Positions 27,854 through 37,207 are shown, counted from the first letter of the stretch. The stretch: 64,000 bases of DNA from Bog-473 sp963836605 (GCA_963836605.1 CAWIKB010000015.1:62001-126000); one strand, 5' to 3'. Notes: generated by a model not told the origin, from the sequence alone. A program made the numbers and translations.

Positions 27854-29610
27854 CGCACACCCTCGACGGTGGACCCGAGCGAGATCACGCGGTCAGCCAC
27901 GTCGAGCAACGAGGGGCGGTGGGCCACCATGATCACCGTGCGTTCGGCCATGAGGCTCCGCACCGCGAGGAGAACCGCCTCTTCGGTCTCCCCATCGAGA
28001 TTGGCGGTCGGCTCATCAAGGAGGAGGAGCGGCGTATCGCGCAGGAAGGCCCGGGCCAGAGCCACCCGTTGGCGCTCGCCGGCGGAGAGGCCGGCCCCCG
28101 CGGGGCCGAGGGGGGTGGCCAGGCCATCGGGAAGGCGAGCCACCACCTGCTCCAGACCGGCGCGCGCGATGACCGAACTGAGCTCGGCGTCACTGGCGCC
28201 GGGTCGGCTCAGACGGACGTTCTCGGCGATCGTCCGAGCGAAGAGGTGGGGACGCTGGGGCACCCAGGACAGCTGGGCGCGCCAGGTGTCGGGATCCAGG
28301 TCGGCCAGGTCGACGCCCCCGACGCGCACGGATCCCGACGTCGACGGCGTGAGGCAGAGCAGCACGCTGAGCAGCGTCGACTTGCCGCATCCGCTCGGTC
28401 CGGTCACGGCCAGGACCTCGCCCGGTTCGACGGACAGGGAGGAGACCTCGAGCGCCGGTTGCCGGCGGCCGGGGTAGACGACCGCCAAGTTCTCGACACG
28501 AAGGGCCGAGCGCGAAAGATCCGGCACCACGCTGCCGGTGCCCCGCGGTGGGACCGGCCGCTCCAGGACGGCGAAGACCTCGTCGGCCGCCTTCATGCCC
28601 TCGGCGCTGGCGTGGAAGTTGGTACCGAGGAGCCGGAGCGGCAGATACGCCTCGGGCGCCAGAATGAGAACGAACAGCGCTGTGGCCAAGCTGAGATGAC
28701 CACCGAGCAGGCGGAGTCCGACCGCCACCGCGACCAGCGCCACCGAAATGGTGGCCAGAAGCTCGAGAATGAGCGACGACAGGAAGGCAATCCGCAACGT
28801 GGCCATGGTGGCCGTCCGGTACTGGTCGGTGATGTCCTGAATCGCCGCCGCCTGGGCCTTGGCCCGCCCGAACACTTTGAGGGTGGGCAGGCCGGCGACC
28901 ACGTCGAGGAAGTGTCCGGCCAGCCGTTGCAGGAGGAGGGCCTGCCGCGCCATCTTCTGCCTGGCCGACGAGCCGACGAGCGCCATGAACAGAGGTATCA
29001 AGGGCACGGTCAGGGCAATGATCAAGGCCGATATGAGGTCCGCCCGGAGGACGACGACGACGACGGTGACCGGCACGACCACCGAGAGGAACACCTGGGG
29101 CAGGTAGCGGGCGAAGTAGCTGTCGAGGGCATCGATGCCGCTGGTGGCCAGGACCGTCAGCCGTCCCGACTGCTCGCGGTCGAGCCCGGTCGGGCCCAAT
29201 CGGGCGACCCGTTCCACCAACGCTCCTCGGAGGTCAGATTTGGCCCTCGCCGAGGCGCGATCCGCTGCCCGCTCGGAGAGCCAGCCCACCCCGGCCCGTC
29301 CGACGATCACCAGCAACAAGAGCGTCACCGGCACGTCGAGCCGCGCCAGTCCCTCGTGCTCGATGAAGGCTCCGGACACGGCGGTCGCCAGAAGCCACGC
29401 CTGGGCCACCACCAGGAACGCGGTACAGCCCCCCAGGAGCACCGTCGTCACCAGGTAACGCCGCGTGCTGCGGGTGTAGTGGAGCAACCTCGGATCGAGC
29501 GGCCCGGAAGGGGCTCGCTCCGGCCTGGGAGGCCCGGCGTGGTCCCTCCGTGGTGACGGGTCAGCGGCTGGGCCTTCTCCCCGCTTGAGCTGAGACTCCG
29601 AGCCGATCAC
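27850..29610 (-). CDS. cydD: thiol reductant ABC exporter subunit CydD
   Basis: This is the first gene of the cydDCAB operon, with a GTG start at 29610. After a hydrophilic N-terminus of about 40 residues come six helices and the ATPase domain: Walker A GPSGCGKST, VPQRPHLFARTI (Q-loop), LSAGERQRVALA (signature), LLLLDEPTANLD and VAHRPS. The signature has Ala for the usual second Gly (LSAGE), which is common in CydD. The gene order D-C-A-B differs from the A-B-D-C order of Bacillus subtilis and Mycobacterium. Confidence 0.94.
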   Translation of the reverse strand: MIGSESQLKRGEGPAADPSPRRDHAGPPRPERAPSGPLDPRLLHYTRSTRRYLVTTVLLGGCTAFLVVAQAWLLATAVSGAFIEHEGLARLDVPVTLLLLVIVGRAGVGWLSERAADRASARAKSDLRGALVERVARLGPTGLDREQSGRLTVLATSGIDALDSYFARYLPQVFLSVVVPVTVVVVVLRADLISALIIALTVPLIPLFMALVGSSARQKMARQALLLQRLAGHFLDVVAGLPTLKVFGRAKAQAAAIQDITDQYRTATMATLRIAFLSSLILELLATISVALVAVAVGLRLLGGHLSLATALFVLILAPEAYLPLRLLGTNFHASAEGMKAADEVFAVLERPVPPRGTGSVVPDLSRSALRVENLAVVYPGRRQPALEVSSLSVEPGEVLAVTGPSGCGKSTLLSVLLCLTPSTSGSVRVGGVDLADLDPDTWRAQLSWVPQRPHLFARTIAENVRLSRPGASDAELSSVIARAGLEQVVARLPDGLATPLGPAGAGLSAGERQRVALARAFLRDTPLLLLDEPTANLDGETEEAVLLAVRSLMAERTVIMVAHRPSLLDVADRVISLGSTVEGVR

Positions 29611-29653
29611 CGGCTCACACTCTCGCAGACGAACGCCAACGAGGCCATCTCCC

Positions 29654-29670
29654 GAGATCGCTCAGATCTC
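29654..29670. promoter_or_regulatory. perfect inverted repeat between divergent cydD and permease genes
   Basis: GAGATC-GCTCA-GATCTC forms a 6-bp perfect palindrome with a 5-nt centre, nested in a wider CCCGAG...CTCGGG pair (29651-29683). It lies 45-60 bp upstream of the cydD start. It does not match the Rex operator. It could be an operator for either gene or an mRNA leader hairpin. Confidence 0.35.
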
Positions 29671-29745
29671 GAGTTCACTCGGGCGCCACGTTTCCACGAG
29701 CCCCCGAGCCGGCCGTGCGCATGCCCTCCCATCGACTTCGGTCGC

Positions 29746-32184
29746 ATGGGTCCACGAAACCGGGGTAGACAGTCGCCGATGGCCTCTGACGGCATATCCA
29801 CGGAAGACAGGGCGACGACGCGGCCCCTCCCTTCCCAGCCGGCCCTGACCAATGCCCCGGCTCGGACCTCGACCATCAAGACGGCGCAGCTGCCGGAAGC
29901 CACGAGCTACCGGATCAAGCGATTTCTCCTCGGGCCTCCCCTGGTCAACGAAGAGCTGGGGGGGCAACGCCTGGGCAAGCCCACCGCGCTGGCCGTCCTC
30001 TCTTCCGACGTCATGTCCTCGTCGGCCTACGCCACCGAGGAAATTCTCCGCATCCTCATACCCATCGGCGGGCTCGTGGCCTTCTCCCTCGTCACGCCGA
30101 TCACCGGGTGCATCTTGGCTGTACTGGCCCTCGTCACCATCGTCTACCGCGACGTCGTTCGCTCCTATCCCAAGGCAGGCGGCTCCTATGTGGTGAGTCG
30201 CGACAATTTCGGCCCCAACGTGGCCCAGGTCGCCGGTGCCGCCTTGCTGATCAGTTACACCATCACCGTGGCCGTGTCGGTGGCCGCCGGCGCGGACGCC
30301 ATCATCTCGGCCATCCCGGCCGTGGGCCACGACGCGTTGCCGCTCTCGATCGCCTTTGTCGTCCTGCTGGCCTTCGGGAACCTACGCGGCATCCGCGAAG
30401 CGGGGAAGGTCTTCGCGCTCCCCACGTACTTCTTCATCGCCAACATGTCCCTGCTGATCGTGTTGGGATTCGTCAAGGAGGCGATGGGGACGTTGCACGA
30501 CGCGCCCGTCACCAACCAATCCATGCCGCTCGGCCATGCCACCGGTGGGCTGATCCTCGGCGTGAGTGCCTTCTACCTCTTGCGCGCCTTCGCCAACGGA
30601 AGCTCGGCCATGACCGGAACCGAAGCGATCTCCAACGGGGTCAGTATCTTCCGGGATCCTCAGGCCAAGAACGCCCGAACCACCCTGGTGCTGATGAGCA
30701 CCATCTTGGGCACCATGTTCCTCGGGGTGTCGTCGCTCGCCGCGCTCACCCACTCGGTCCCCTTTCTCTCCGGAACCCCCACCGTCATCTCAGAGATCGG
30801 CAAGTTGGTCTACGGCCCGAGCACCACCGGGCACTTCTTCTTCTATCTGCTCCAAGCGGCCACCGCGCTGATCTTGATCTTGGCCGCCAACACGAGTTTC
30901 ACCGGCTTCCCGTTCCTGGTCAGCTTCGTGGCGGAGGACTCGTTCCTGCCGCGGAAGCTGACCGTGCGGGGACATCGACTGGTGTTCTCCAACGGCATCC
31001 TGCTTCTGGCCGGTGTCTCCATTGCCCTGCTTGCCGCCACCGATGCCAAGGTGTCGGCCCTCATTCCCATGTACGCCATCGGGGTCTTCACCGGCTTCAC
31101 CCTGGCCGCCACCGGCATGGCCAAGCATCACCACACCCATCGGGAGCCCCACTGGAAAGCCCGCGTGGTGGTCAACAGCGTCGCGGCGGTGGTCTGTGCC
31201 GTGGTCGTGGTCGTCTTCGCCGTGGCCGAATTCACCCAGGGGGCCTGGGTCGTGGTGGTCGTGATGCCGGTGCTGATCTACGCCCTCATCCGCACCAACC
31301 GTCAGTACCGTGCCGAGGACACGGTCCTCGAGGAGGGGGCAGCGGTGCAAGCGTGCGAGGACCGCATTCTGCGCCGCCACGTCGTGGTGATCCTGATTGA
31401 CCGGATCGACCTCGCCGCAGCCCGGGCCATCCAGTACGCGCGGACGCTCACGCCCGACGACCTGCGCGCCGTCCATTTCAACATCGACCATCTGCGGGCG
31501 GAAAACCTGATCGAGCGCTGGCAGCGAGTGGGACTCTCACAGCTGCCCCTCGATGTCATCGACTGTCCGGACCGTCGCCTGGGCCGGGCCGCGCTGGAAC
31601 TCGCGGCCGAACTCGCCGACGGTGAGACCGAGGTCAGCATGCTGCTCCCCCGGCGGTCGTACGGCAAGGCGCTACGACGGATACTCCACGACCAGACGGC
31701 CGACTACATCGTCGATTTCGTCAGCCAGCTCTCCCATGTCAATGCCACGATCGTCCCCTTCCTGGTCGCCCCCGGGATCGAACGGCAGGAGGCCATCGTG
31801 TCCGCCCTCGGCCCCTCCGCCCGGCGGGAGGGGCGCCCGACGCGATCCGCATCGCCCGAACCCTCGACCATTCCCTTGCCCACCCTGGACGGGATGACGC
31901 CGATTTCGGCCCTGCAGTGGCGACGGTCCGCCCGGATTGCCGGCCGGGTCACCACCTTGCGGGTCCAGCCCTGGTCGGGGGTGCCCACGCTCGAGTGCGT
32001 GCTGTCGGACAGCAGCGGCGAAGCCATCACGCTGGTGTTCCTGGGTCGTCGGTCGATTCCGGGCGTTCGGAGCGGGACGCTCATGTCGGTCGAGGCCAGG
32101 GTGGGAAAGCATCATGGCCGCCTGGCCATGATCAATCCGCTCTACGAGATTCTCTCCGTCACCGAGCCAGGTGAGCCGGCATGA
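29746..32184 (+). CDS. APC-family permease with C-terminal OB-fold domain
   Basis: Residues about 60-500 form a 12-helix APC superfamily transporter, with the actinobacterial LSSDVMSSSAYATEEIL block in helix 1, YPKAGGSYVV and GNLRGIREAG. A cytoplasmic region of about 170 residues follows, and the last 80 residues (about 725-805) read as an OB-fold: RIAGRVTTLRVQPWSGVPTL, TLVFLGRRSIPG, GKHHGRLAMINPLYEIL. That domain is normally a separate small actinobacterial 'OB-fold nucleic acid binding' protein. The substrate could be an amino acid or K+ (inference). The start may be the ATG at 29746 or 29779; neither has a strong Shine-Dalgarno. Confidence 0.88.
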   Translation: MGPRNRGRQSPMASDGISTEDRATTRPLPSQPALTNAPARTSTIKTAQLPEATSYRIKRFLLGPPLVNEELGGQRLGKPTALAVLSSDVMSSSAYATEEILRILIPIGGLVAFSLVTPITGCILAVLALVTIVYRDVVRSYPKAGGSYVVSRDNFGPNVAQVAGAALLISYTITVAVSVAAGADAIISAIPAVGHDALPLSIAFVVLLAFGNLRGIREAGKVFALPTYFFIANMSLLIVLGFVKEAMGTLHDAPVTNQSMPLGHATGGLILGVSAFYLLRAFANGSSAMTGTEAISNGVSIFRDPQAKNARTTLVLMSTILGTMFLGVSSLAALTHSVPFLSGTPTVISEIGKLVYGPSTTGHFFFYLLQAATALILILAANTSFTGFPFLVSFVAEDSFLPRKLTVRGHRLVFSNGILLLAGVSIALLAATDAKVSALIPMYAIGVFTGFTLAATGMAKHHHTHREPHWKARVVVNSVAAVVCAVVVVVFAVAEFTQGAWVVVVVMPVLIYALIRTNRQYRAEDTVLEEGAAVQACEDRILRRHVVVILIDRIDLAAARAIQYARTLTPDDLRAVHFNIDHLRAENLIERWQRVGLSQLPLDVIDCPDRRLGRAALELAAELADGETEVSMLLPRRSYGKALRRILHDQTADYIVDFVSQLSHVNATIVPFLVAPGIERQEAIVSALGPSARREGRPTRSASPEPSTIPLPTLDGMTPISALQWRRSARIAGRVTTLRVQPWSGVPTLECVLSDSSGEAITLVFLGRRSIPGVRSGTLMSVEARVGKHHGRLAMINPLYEILSVTEPGEPA

Positions 32185-32978
32185 CCCCGGCGATGCGCCA
32201 CGGGCCGGGCCACGTGGGCATGCTCAACCGATGGCTCGAGCACCGGGTGGTGGTGTGGCTGGTGCCGGTGCTGGCCCCGATCGCGGCGGCGTTGCTCCTC
32301 ATTCCCGGTCGGGGCCATCTCGATTCGGCTGACGACGCGCTGGTTCTCGTGGTCGTCACGGTCGCCGTCGCCTCCATGGGGAACCGGGCGGCTGCCGCGC
32401 TGTGTGCCCTCGTCTCGGCCGTCTCGTTCGACTTCTTCCTCACTGTCCCCTACCAGTCGTTTCGCATCAGCGGGAGCCGTGATCTGACCACGGAGATCCT
32501 CTTCCTGGTGGTCGGTCTGCTGGTCGGCGAATTGGCGGTCCGCGGCCAGCAACACCGTCGTGCCGCCGTCGAAGGACGCCATGAGATTGGTCGCATGCAC
32601 GACCTGGCGGAGCGGATCGCCGGTGGGGAGGAACCCGATTTCGTGTTGATGGCCGTGGCCACCGAGCTGCGCGAGTTGCTGTCGCTGCAGGACTGCCGCT
32701 TCGTGTGGGACCCGCCATCGGAAAAGGGGGCGCGGATCGACCCGGACGGTTCTGTGCACCTCAACCCCTTGCAATGGCCGACCGCGTCGGCCGGCCTCCC
32801 GACCCGTCAAGTCGAGCTCCCCGTGCGGGGGGCCGGCCGGAACCTGGGTACCTTCATCCTGACCCCGACGCCCGCCGTGCCCATCAGCCAGGAGCGGTGT
32901 GTCGTGGCGGTGGCGCTGGCCGATCAGCTGGGCACCATGCTCTCGGGAAACCGACCGGACGAGGGCCAGAGGAACTGA
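32181..32978 (+). CDS. DUF4118-GAF membrane protein (KdpD-like input module, no kinase)
   Basis: The ATG overlaps the permease stop (ATGA), so translation is coupled. The product (265 aa) has four membrane helices of the DUF4118 type known from KdpD (WLVPVLAPIAAALLLIP, LVLVVVTVAVASMGNRAAAALCALV, SFDFFLTVPYQSFRI, LFLVVGLLVGELAV). A linker and a GAF-like domain (about 145-255) follow. No histidine-kinase domain is present. Coupling to an APC permease suggests it senses turgor or K+ state and regulates the transporter; that is inference. Confidence 0.8.
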   Translation: MTPAMRHGPGHVGMLNRWLEHRVVVWLVPVLAPIAAALLLIPGRGHLDSADDALVLVVVTVAVASMGNRAAAALCALVSAVSFDFFLTVPYQSFRISGSRDLTTEILFLVVGLLVGELAVRGQQHRRAAVEGRHEIGRMHDLAERIAGGEEPDFVLMAVATELRELLSLQDCRFVWDPPSEKGARIDPDGSVHLNPLQWPTASAGLPTRQVELPVRGAGRNLGTFILTPTPAVPISQERCVVAVALADQLGTMLSGNRPDEGQRN

Positions 32979-33051
32979 ACGCGGCCTGTACCGAACAGCC
33001 GGCGGGCGGCGCGTGGCCGCCTGTGGGCCGGTGGCCACCTCTGACGGCCGG

Positions 33052-33420
33052 CTAGGCCGAAGTCCCGTCCGTGATCATGTCGTGACGACGGGTCGGTAAC
33101 GCCCCTGGTATGGCATCGGTATCGCTCAGGAGCTGGAGGACCTCGCCGATGGCCTGCCGGCGCCCGGTGGGCTCCCGCAGGGGGAGGTGGGCCTGTATCC
33201 GGTAACGGTTGCGGCGGCCGTCCTTGATCTTGACCACATACCCGGCCTCCGTGAGGTCGGTCACGATCCCGTGGGCGCGCCGTTCCGTGATGTTGAGAAA
33301 CACGGCAATGTCCCGAAGGCGCATCTCGGGATCCTGGGCGATACAGAGCAGCGCACGCCCATGGTTCGTCAGGAAGTTCCAGTTCCCCACTTCGCCCAGC
33401 CTAGGACGTTTCTCGACCAT
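33052..33420 (-). CDS. winged-helix transcriptional regulator (MarR/ArsR-like)
   Basis: The core reads NWNFLTNHGRALLCIAQDP, RLRDIAVFLNITERRAHGIVTDL and YVVKIKDGRRNRYRI, a winged helix-turn-helix with the wing ending in NRYRI. This is a common small actinobacterial regulator type. I start it at the ATG at 33420 (MVEKRPRLG) because the longest frame (33522) would overlap phoU by 59 bp; GAGGAA lies immediately before the ATG, closer than ideal. It follows phoU on the same strand and may be co-transcribed. Confidence 0.75.
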   Translation of the reverse strand: MVEKRPRLGEVGNWNFLTNHGRALLCIAQDPEMRLRDIAVFLNITERRAHGIVTDLTEAGYVVKIKDGRRNRYRIQAHLPLREPTGRRQAIGEVLQLLSDTDAIPGALPTRRHDMITDGTSA

Positions 33421-33463
33421 TTCCTCAGCGACGAGGGCCAAGGGCTCCCGCGGCCCCACCCTC

Positions 33464-34087
33464 CTACGAGTCGGGACCGTGCAACATCTCGATTCGGCGA
33501 GCCAGGTTGACGGCGTGATCACCGAGGCGTTCGTAGAAGCGAGCCAAGAGGGTGACCTGGGCGCCGATGGCGGTGGGCATCGTCTCCGCCGCGATCTCCC
33601 CCGTCAGCCGTTGGTGGAGAATGTCCATCTCCTCGTCGTCTTCGGCCAGCGACCCGGCCCGGTCCGACCGATCGACATAGGCGTCCGCGGCGTCACGCCA
33701 CATCTCGAGGGCAACTTCGGACATCCGCTGCACGATGCCCCGGCTGAGTGAGCTCATCTCGGTACCGAGGTTGGTGACCGCCCGCTGGGCAATGTGCTCG
33801 GCCAGGTCGCCGCTGCGCTCCAACTCGGGCAGGATGAGGAGCACCCCCACCAGATGCCGCAAGGTAGGGCTCGGGGTCCCCTCGCTCTCGAGCTGGCGCC
33901 ACACCAACAGCTCCACTTCAGCGGTGAGGTCGTCCACCGATTGGTCACCTTCGACGACGGACAGCCCGGTGGCGGCATCGTTGCTCAAGAGAGCTTCGGT
34001 TGCTCCGGCCAAGGCCTCGGAGACCAGAGCGAAGAGCTGGGTCACCCGGATCTCGATGAGCTCGAACTCCGAGGGGCTGGGGTTCAT
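33464..34087 (-). CDS. phoU: PhoU-family phosphate signalling protein
   Basis: The product has two PhoU repeats of three helices each, with the metal-binding-type block ELERSGDLAEHIAQRAV in the first and FYERLGDHAVNLARRI in the second. PhoU links the Pst phosphate transporter to the PhoR sensor kinase and controls phosphate uptake. No pst or pho genes are nearby. An in-frame TTG at 34141 with AAAGGTG 5 nt upstream could add 18 residues; I use the ATG at 34087 because its product has the family's normal length. Confidence 0.85.
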   Translation of the reverse strand: MNPSPSEFELIEIRVTQLFALVSEALAGATEALLSNDAATGLSVVEGDQSVDDLTAEVELLVWRQLESEGTPSPTLRHLVGVLLILPELERSGDLAEHIAQRAVTNLGTEMSSLSRGIVQRMSEVALEMWRDAADAYVDRSDRAGSLAEDDEEMDILHQRLTGEIAAETMPTAIGAQVTLLARFYERLGDHAVNLARRIEMLHGPDS

Positions 34088-34147
34088 GGCCACGTAGGCT
34101 AGCTGGGAAGATAACGAAGAATTCGCGTGTTTTTCGCGCAACGTTCA

Positions 34148-34250
34148 CCTTTGGGTACCGCCGGAGCGTGGTTTCTCGGGCATCGGCGCCTTCAGCTCAT
34201 CGGCTTCTCGGTCATGGCCATGTGCTTCGTGACGTTGGCCATCCCCAGCC
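34148..34250 (+). pseudogene. fragment resembling a major-facilitator transporter helix pair
   Basis: Between phoU and the esterase gene, the plus strand encodes GTAGAWFLGHRRLQLIGFSVMAMCFVTLAIP, split here as GTAGAWFLGHRRLQ and LIGFSVMAMCFVTLAIP. This is very like the loop and helix after a 'G.RR' motif in phosphate or sugar transporters of the major facilitator superfamily. The frame has no matching helices on either side. It is probably a gene remnant beside phoU; chance similarity is the alternative. Confidence 0.35.
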
Positions 34251-34377
34251 AGCCGGGCGCACACTGGAAGACGTGGCCGCGGACAGAGTCGAGGCCGTAC
34301 CGTTTCCGGTAATCCCGGCGAGCCCAGTCCCGAGCCAACCCGGCTCGGAGCTCCCCACCGGTCAGAGGCACCGGCCG

Positions 34378-35265
34378 CTACCCGGCCAGAGCGGCGTCGA
34401 TGAACTGGGCGGCCCGGGTCCACGCCGCTCTCGCCTCGGGCACACCCATGGTGGCCAGACCGTGCCAGCCGTGCACCATGCCCGGCCAGGACTCGAGCGT
34501 CACCGCCACGCCGGCACGGGCCGCCGCCGTGGCCAGCCGGAGCGTGCCTTCGCGGACGGTGTCGTGCTGGGCCAGGGGCAGATAGAGAGGCGGGAGACCA
34601 CCGAGCTCCCCGTAGGCCGGGGAGACCGAGGGATCATCGAGGGACCGCACACCGGCGGTGTAGTCACGGCCGCGATTGCGCACCCACGCCGCGGTCAGGA
34701 AGGGATCCGGTGCGCCGTCGCCCGGCTCGGCCACCGAGAGGTCGAACCACCCCGAGATCGACACGAAGCAGGCGGGCATGGGCAGCCCGAGGTCGCGGGC
34801 GGAGAGCAATGTGCTCAAGGCCAGGCCTCCCCCGCATGAATCGCCCATGACCACCAGGCGGCGCGGGTCCACCCCTCTCTCGAGCAGTCCTCGGTAGGCC
34901 TCGAGGCAGTCGTCGTGCGCGGCCGGGTACGGGTGCTCAGGGGCCAGGCGATAGTCGGGCAGCACGACCCGGAGTCCCAATTGCTCGACCAGCATGGCCC
35001 CATAGAAATGGTACGAATCGAGCGGGCAGGCGACGAAGCCACCGCCGTGACAATGAAAGGCCACGCCGTCGACCCGCGGCCGGGCAGCGTCGTACCAGGC
35101 GGCGCGTACGCCCCGGAGCGCCGTCTCGGTGACCGTGATGTGCGGCGGCACGGGGTGACCGTGGAACGGTCCGAGCATGGCGCGAGCGGCCCGGTAGTCA
35201 GCCTCGGGATCGGCGAAGTCCGCGGGGACGAGGGCGAGTAGGTCGCTGAGCTCCTGGCTCGGCAT
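34378..35265 (-). CDS. alpha/beta hydrolase, hormone-sensitive-lipase family esterase
   Basis: The product (295 aa) has the family's oxyanion motif HCHGGGF, the nucleophile GDSCGGGLAL and the catalytic His in GMVHGWHG. The family hydrolyses short acyl esters and lactones in the cytoplasm. Its start lies 6 bp behind the monooxygenase stop, on the same strand. A Baeyer-Villiger enzyme makes the ester or lactone that this enzyme could cleave, so the pair fits a ketone-degradation route. The true ketone substrate is unknown. Confidence 0.9.
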   Translation of the reverse strand: MPSQELSDLLALVPADFADPEADYRAARAMLGPFHGHPVPPHITVTETALRGVRAAWYDAARPRVDGVAFHCHGGGFVACPLDSYHFYGAMLVEQLGLRVVLPDYRLAPEHPYPAAHDDCLEAYRGLLERGVDPRRLVVMGDSCGGGLALSTLLSARDLGLPMPACFVSISGWFDLSVAEPGDGAPDPFLTAAWVRNRGRDYTAGVRSLDDPSVSPAYGELGGLPPLYLPLAQHDTVREGTLRLATAAARAGVAVTLESWPGMVHGWHGLATMGVPEARAAWTRAAQFIDAALAG

Positions 35266-35271
35266 GACGGC

Positions 35272-37194
35272 CTACCTCAACTCGTAGTCCGCCAACGTGG
35301 GCTGGCTGGTGCGTCGCCAGTAGTCGAGGAGATCGAAGGGCCAGTTCTGCGTGACCCGACCGCGCGCATTGCGGTACCAGCTCGGTACGTCGGCGACACC
35401 CCAGACCATCTGCTTGTTCCCGGCTTCGATCTCCGCGTTGTAGGTGTCATACACCTCGGGGCGGCAGCTCATGGTGCGGTGGCCACCTTGGAGCAGCAGC
35501 CCCAGCGATTCGACGATGTAGCGCACCTGGCACTCCACCATCACGATGATGCTGCCGTTGATCACCAGGTTGGTGTTGGGCCCGTACAACATGAAGAAGT
35601 TGGGGAAGGTCGGCACCGTGACACCGAGGTAGGCCTGCGCATCGCCGCACCAGTGCTGGTTGAGATCGAGACCGTCGCGGCCGAAGAGGCGCATCGGCGT
35701 CAGGAACCTCGAGGCGGTGAAACCGGTGGCGTAGATCACCACGTCGGCCGGGCGATGCCGACCGTCGGTGGTGCGGATCCCCGTGTCGGTGACCTCGTCG
35801 ATGGTCTCGGTCACGAACTCCACGTGGTCCCGCTGCAGGGTCTCGGCCCAGATCCCGTCGTCGCGGAGGGCGCGCTTGGCGAAGGGTGGGAAGCGCGGCA
35901 GCATCTTGGCGTAGAGCTCGTCGTCGGGGACCTGTGCTCGCAGCATCTCCGCCAACATGGTTCGTACCAGGTCATTGCCGGCGCTCACCGAGAGGCCGTG
36001 CTCGGGCCAATCGGGATCGACCTTCGCCGCCGGCAGGAGGGCTTCATGCAGGATCCAGAATTGCCAGAGGCGGTCCCACCGGCCATAGGTCGGAAGGAGC
36101 CTGAGCAGGGAGTGATAGGCCGGCGGAAACGGGTCCCGGTAGTTCTCGGTGGTCAGGAGCCACGGCGGCGTCCGTTGGTACAGATCGACGTGCGCCGCTT
36201 CCTCGGCCACCAACGGGACGAACTGCGCCGCGCTGGCTCCCGTCCCGATCACGGCCACGCGTTTGCCCCGCAACGGTACGGAGTGGTCCCACTGGGCGGA
36301 GTGGAATGAGGGACCGCCGAAGCGCTCCCGCCCCTCGATGGCGGGAAACGAGGGCCGGTTGAGTTGGCCCACCGCGCTCACCAACGCGTCGAAGCGCTCC
36401 GTGACCGTCGAACCGTCGGGCTGCCGGACGACGACCTCCCATTGCTCGTCCCGTTGTTCGTCCTGAGCGAGGAATCGGGCCTCGGTCACCTCGGTCGAGA
36501 AACGAACCTCCGAGGAGAGGCCACAATCATCGGCCACTCTCTGCAAATAGGCCAGGAGATCGGGCTGGGCCGAAAAACGGCCGACCCAGGCGTCCGTCTG
36601 GGCAAACGAGAGGCTGTAGAGATTGTTCGGCACGTCGACCCGGCACCCGGGATAGACGTTCTCGAACCAGGTGCCCCCGACAACGTCGTTCTTCTCGAAG
36701 ATGGTGACCGCAACACCGGCCTGCCGCAGCCGATAGGCCGCCGCCAGGCCCGAGAAACCGGCCCCGATCACCGCACACGTGAAGGGCCGGGATGGGGCCA
36801 CGTCAGCCACACTCCAGCTCGGGGCCCGGGGATCGGTGCCCACCAGGGCCAGTTCCTCGTTGAGGAAATCAGCCCACGTCTCGGTCGAGGACGGGCCGAC
36901 CATGAAATCGAAGAGCCGATGCAGGTGCTCGGGCTCGAGCAGGGGAGCCGGTCCGGTTGGCACGGCGTGGCGCGCCAGCGTGTGGGCGGCCAGCGCCCGG
37001 GCCTCGTCCTCCCGCTCCGGCCCCAAACCCCGCCCGGGCACCAGCAACTGCGACTGGTCGGGCGCCAGATCGTCCCGCAGCAGGCTGAAATCCCCCGTCA
37101 GGTGGGCCACGGCGCACAGCAGAGGGTGCACGTCGGCCGTCGCCACGATCTCGCGCAATTCCTCCTCGGTCGGCGTCGGGCGCCCCTGTTCCAC
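35272..37194 (-). CDS. Baeyer-Villiger-type flavin monooxygenase
   Basis: The 640-residue product has an N-terminal extension of about 140 residues, then FAD-binding GAGFSGLAAAY, the Baeyer-Villiger fingerprint FGGPSFHSAQWDH (FxGxxxHxxxW) and NADPH-binding GTGASAAQF. YATGF and GPNTNL follow. It would insert oxygen next to a ketone using NADPH and O2. It is 13 bp downstream of an SDR and 6 bp upstream of an esterase, giving an alcohol to ketone to ester to acid plus alcohol sequence in one operon. The N-terminal extension is typical of the large cyclododecanone/steroid-type group. Confidence 0.9.
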   Translation of the reverse strand: MEQGRPTPTEEELREIVATADVHPLLCAVAHLTGDFSLLRDDLAPDQSQLLVPGRGLGPEREDEARALAAHTLARHAVPTGPAPLLEPEHLHRLFDFMVGPSSTETWADFLNEELALVGTDPRAPSWSVADVAPSRPFTCAVIGAGFSGLAAAYRLRQAGVAVTIFEKNDVVGGTWFENVYPGCRVDVPNNLYSLSFAQTDAWVGRFSAQPDLLAYLQRVADDCGLSSEVRFSTEVTEARFLAQDEQRDEQWEVVVRQPDGSTVTERFDALVSAVGQLNRPSFPAIEGRERFGGPSFHSAQWDHSVPLRGKRVAVIGTGASAAQFVPLVAEEAAHVDLYQRTPPWLLTTENYRDPFPPAYHSLLRLLPTYGRWDRLWQFWILHEALLPAAKVDPDWPEHGLSVSAGNDLVRTMLAEMLRAQVPDDELYAKMLPRFPPFAKRALRDDGIWAETLQRDHVEFVTETIDEVTDTGIRTTDGRHRPADVVIYATGFTASRFLTPMRLFGRDGLDLNQHWCGDAQAYLGVTVPTFPNFFMLYGPNTNLVINGSIIVMVECQVRYIVESLGLLLQGGHRTMSCRPEVYDTYNAEIEAGNKQMVWGVADVPSWYRNARGRVTQNWPFDLLDYWRRTSQPTLADYELR

Positions 37195-37207
37195 GTGGTG
37201 GACCAGA

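Noticed and set aside
27808..29556. 582-codon open frame on the plus strand
   Set aside because: It mirrors cydD; its product is arginine/glutamate/glycine-rich without any domain.
29646..29690. Rex operator upstream of the cyd operon
   Set aside because: The inverted repeat does not match the TTGTGAA-N4-TTCACAA consensus.
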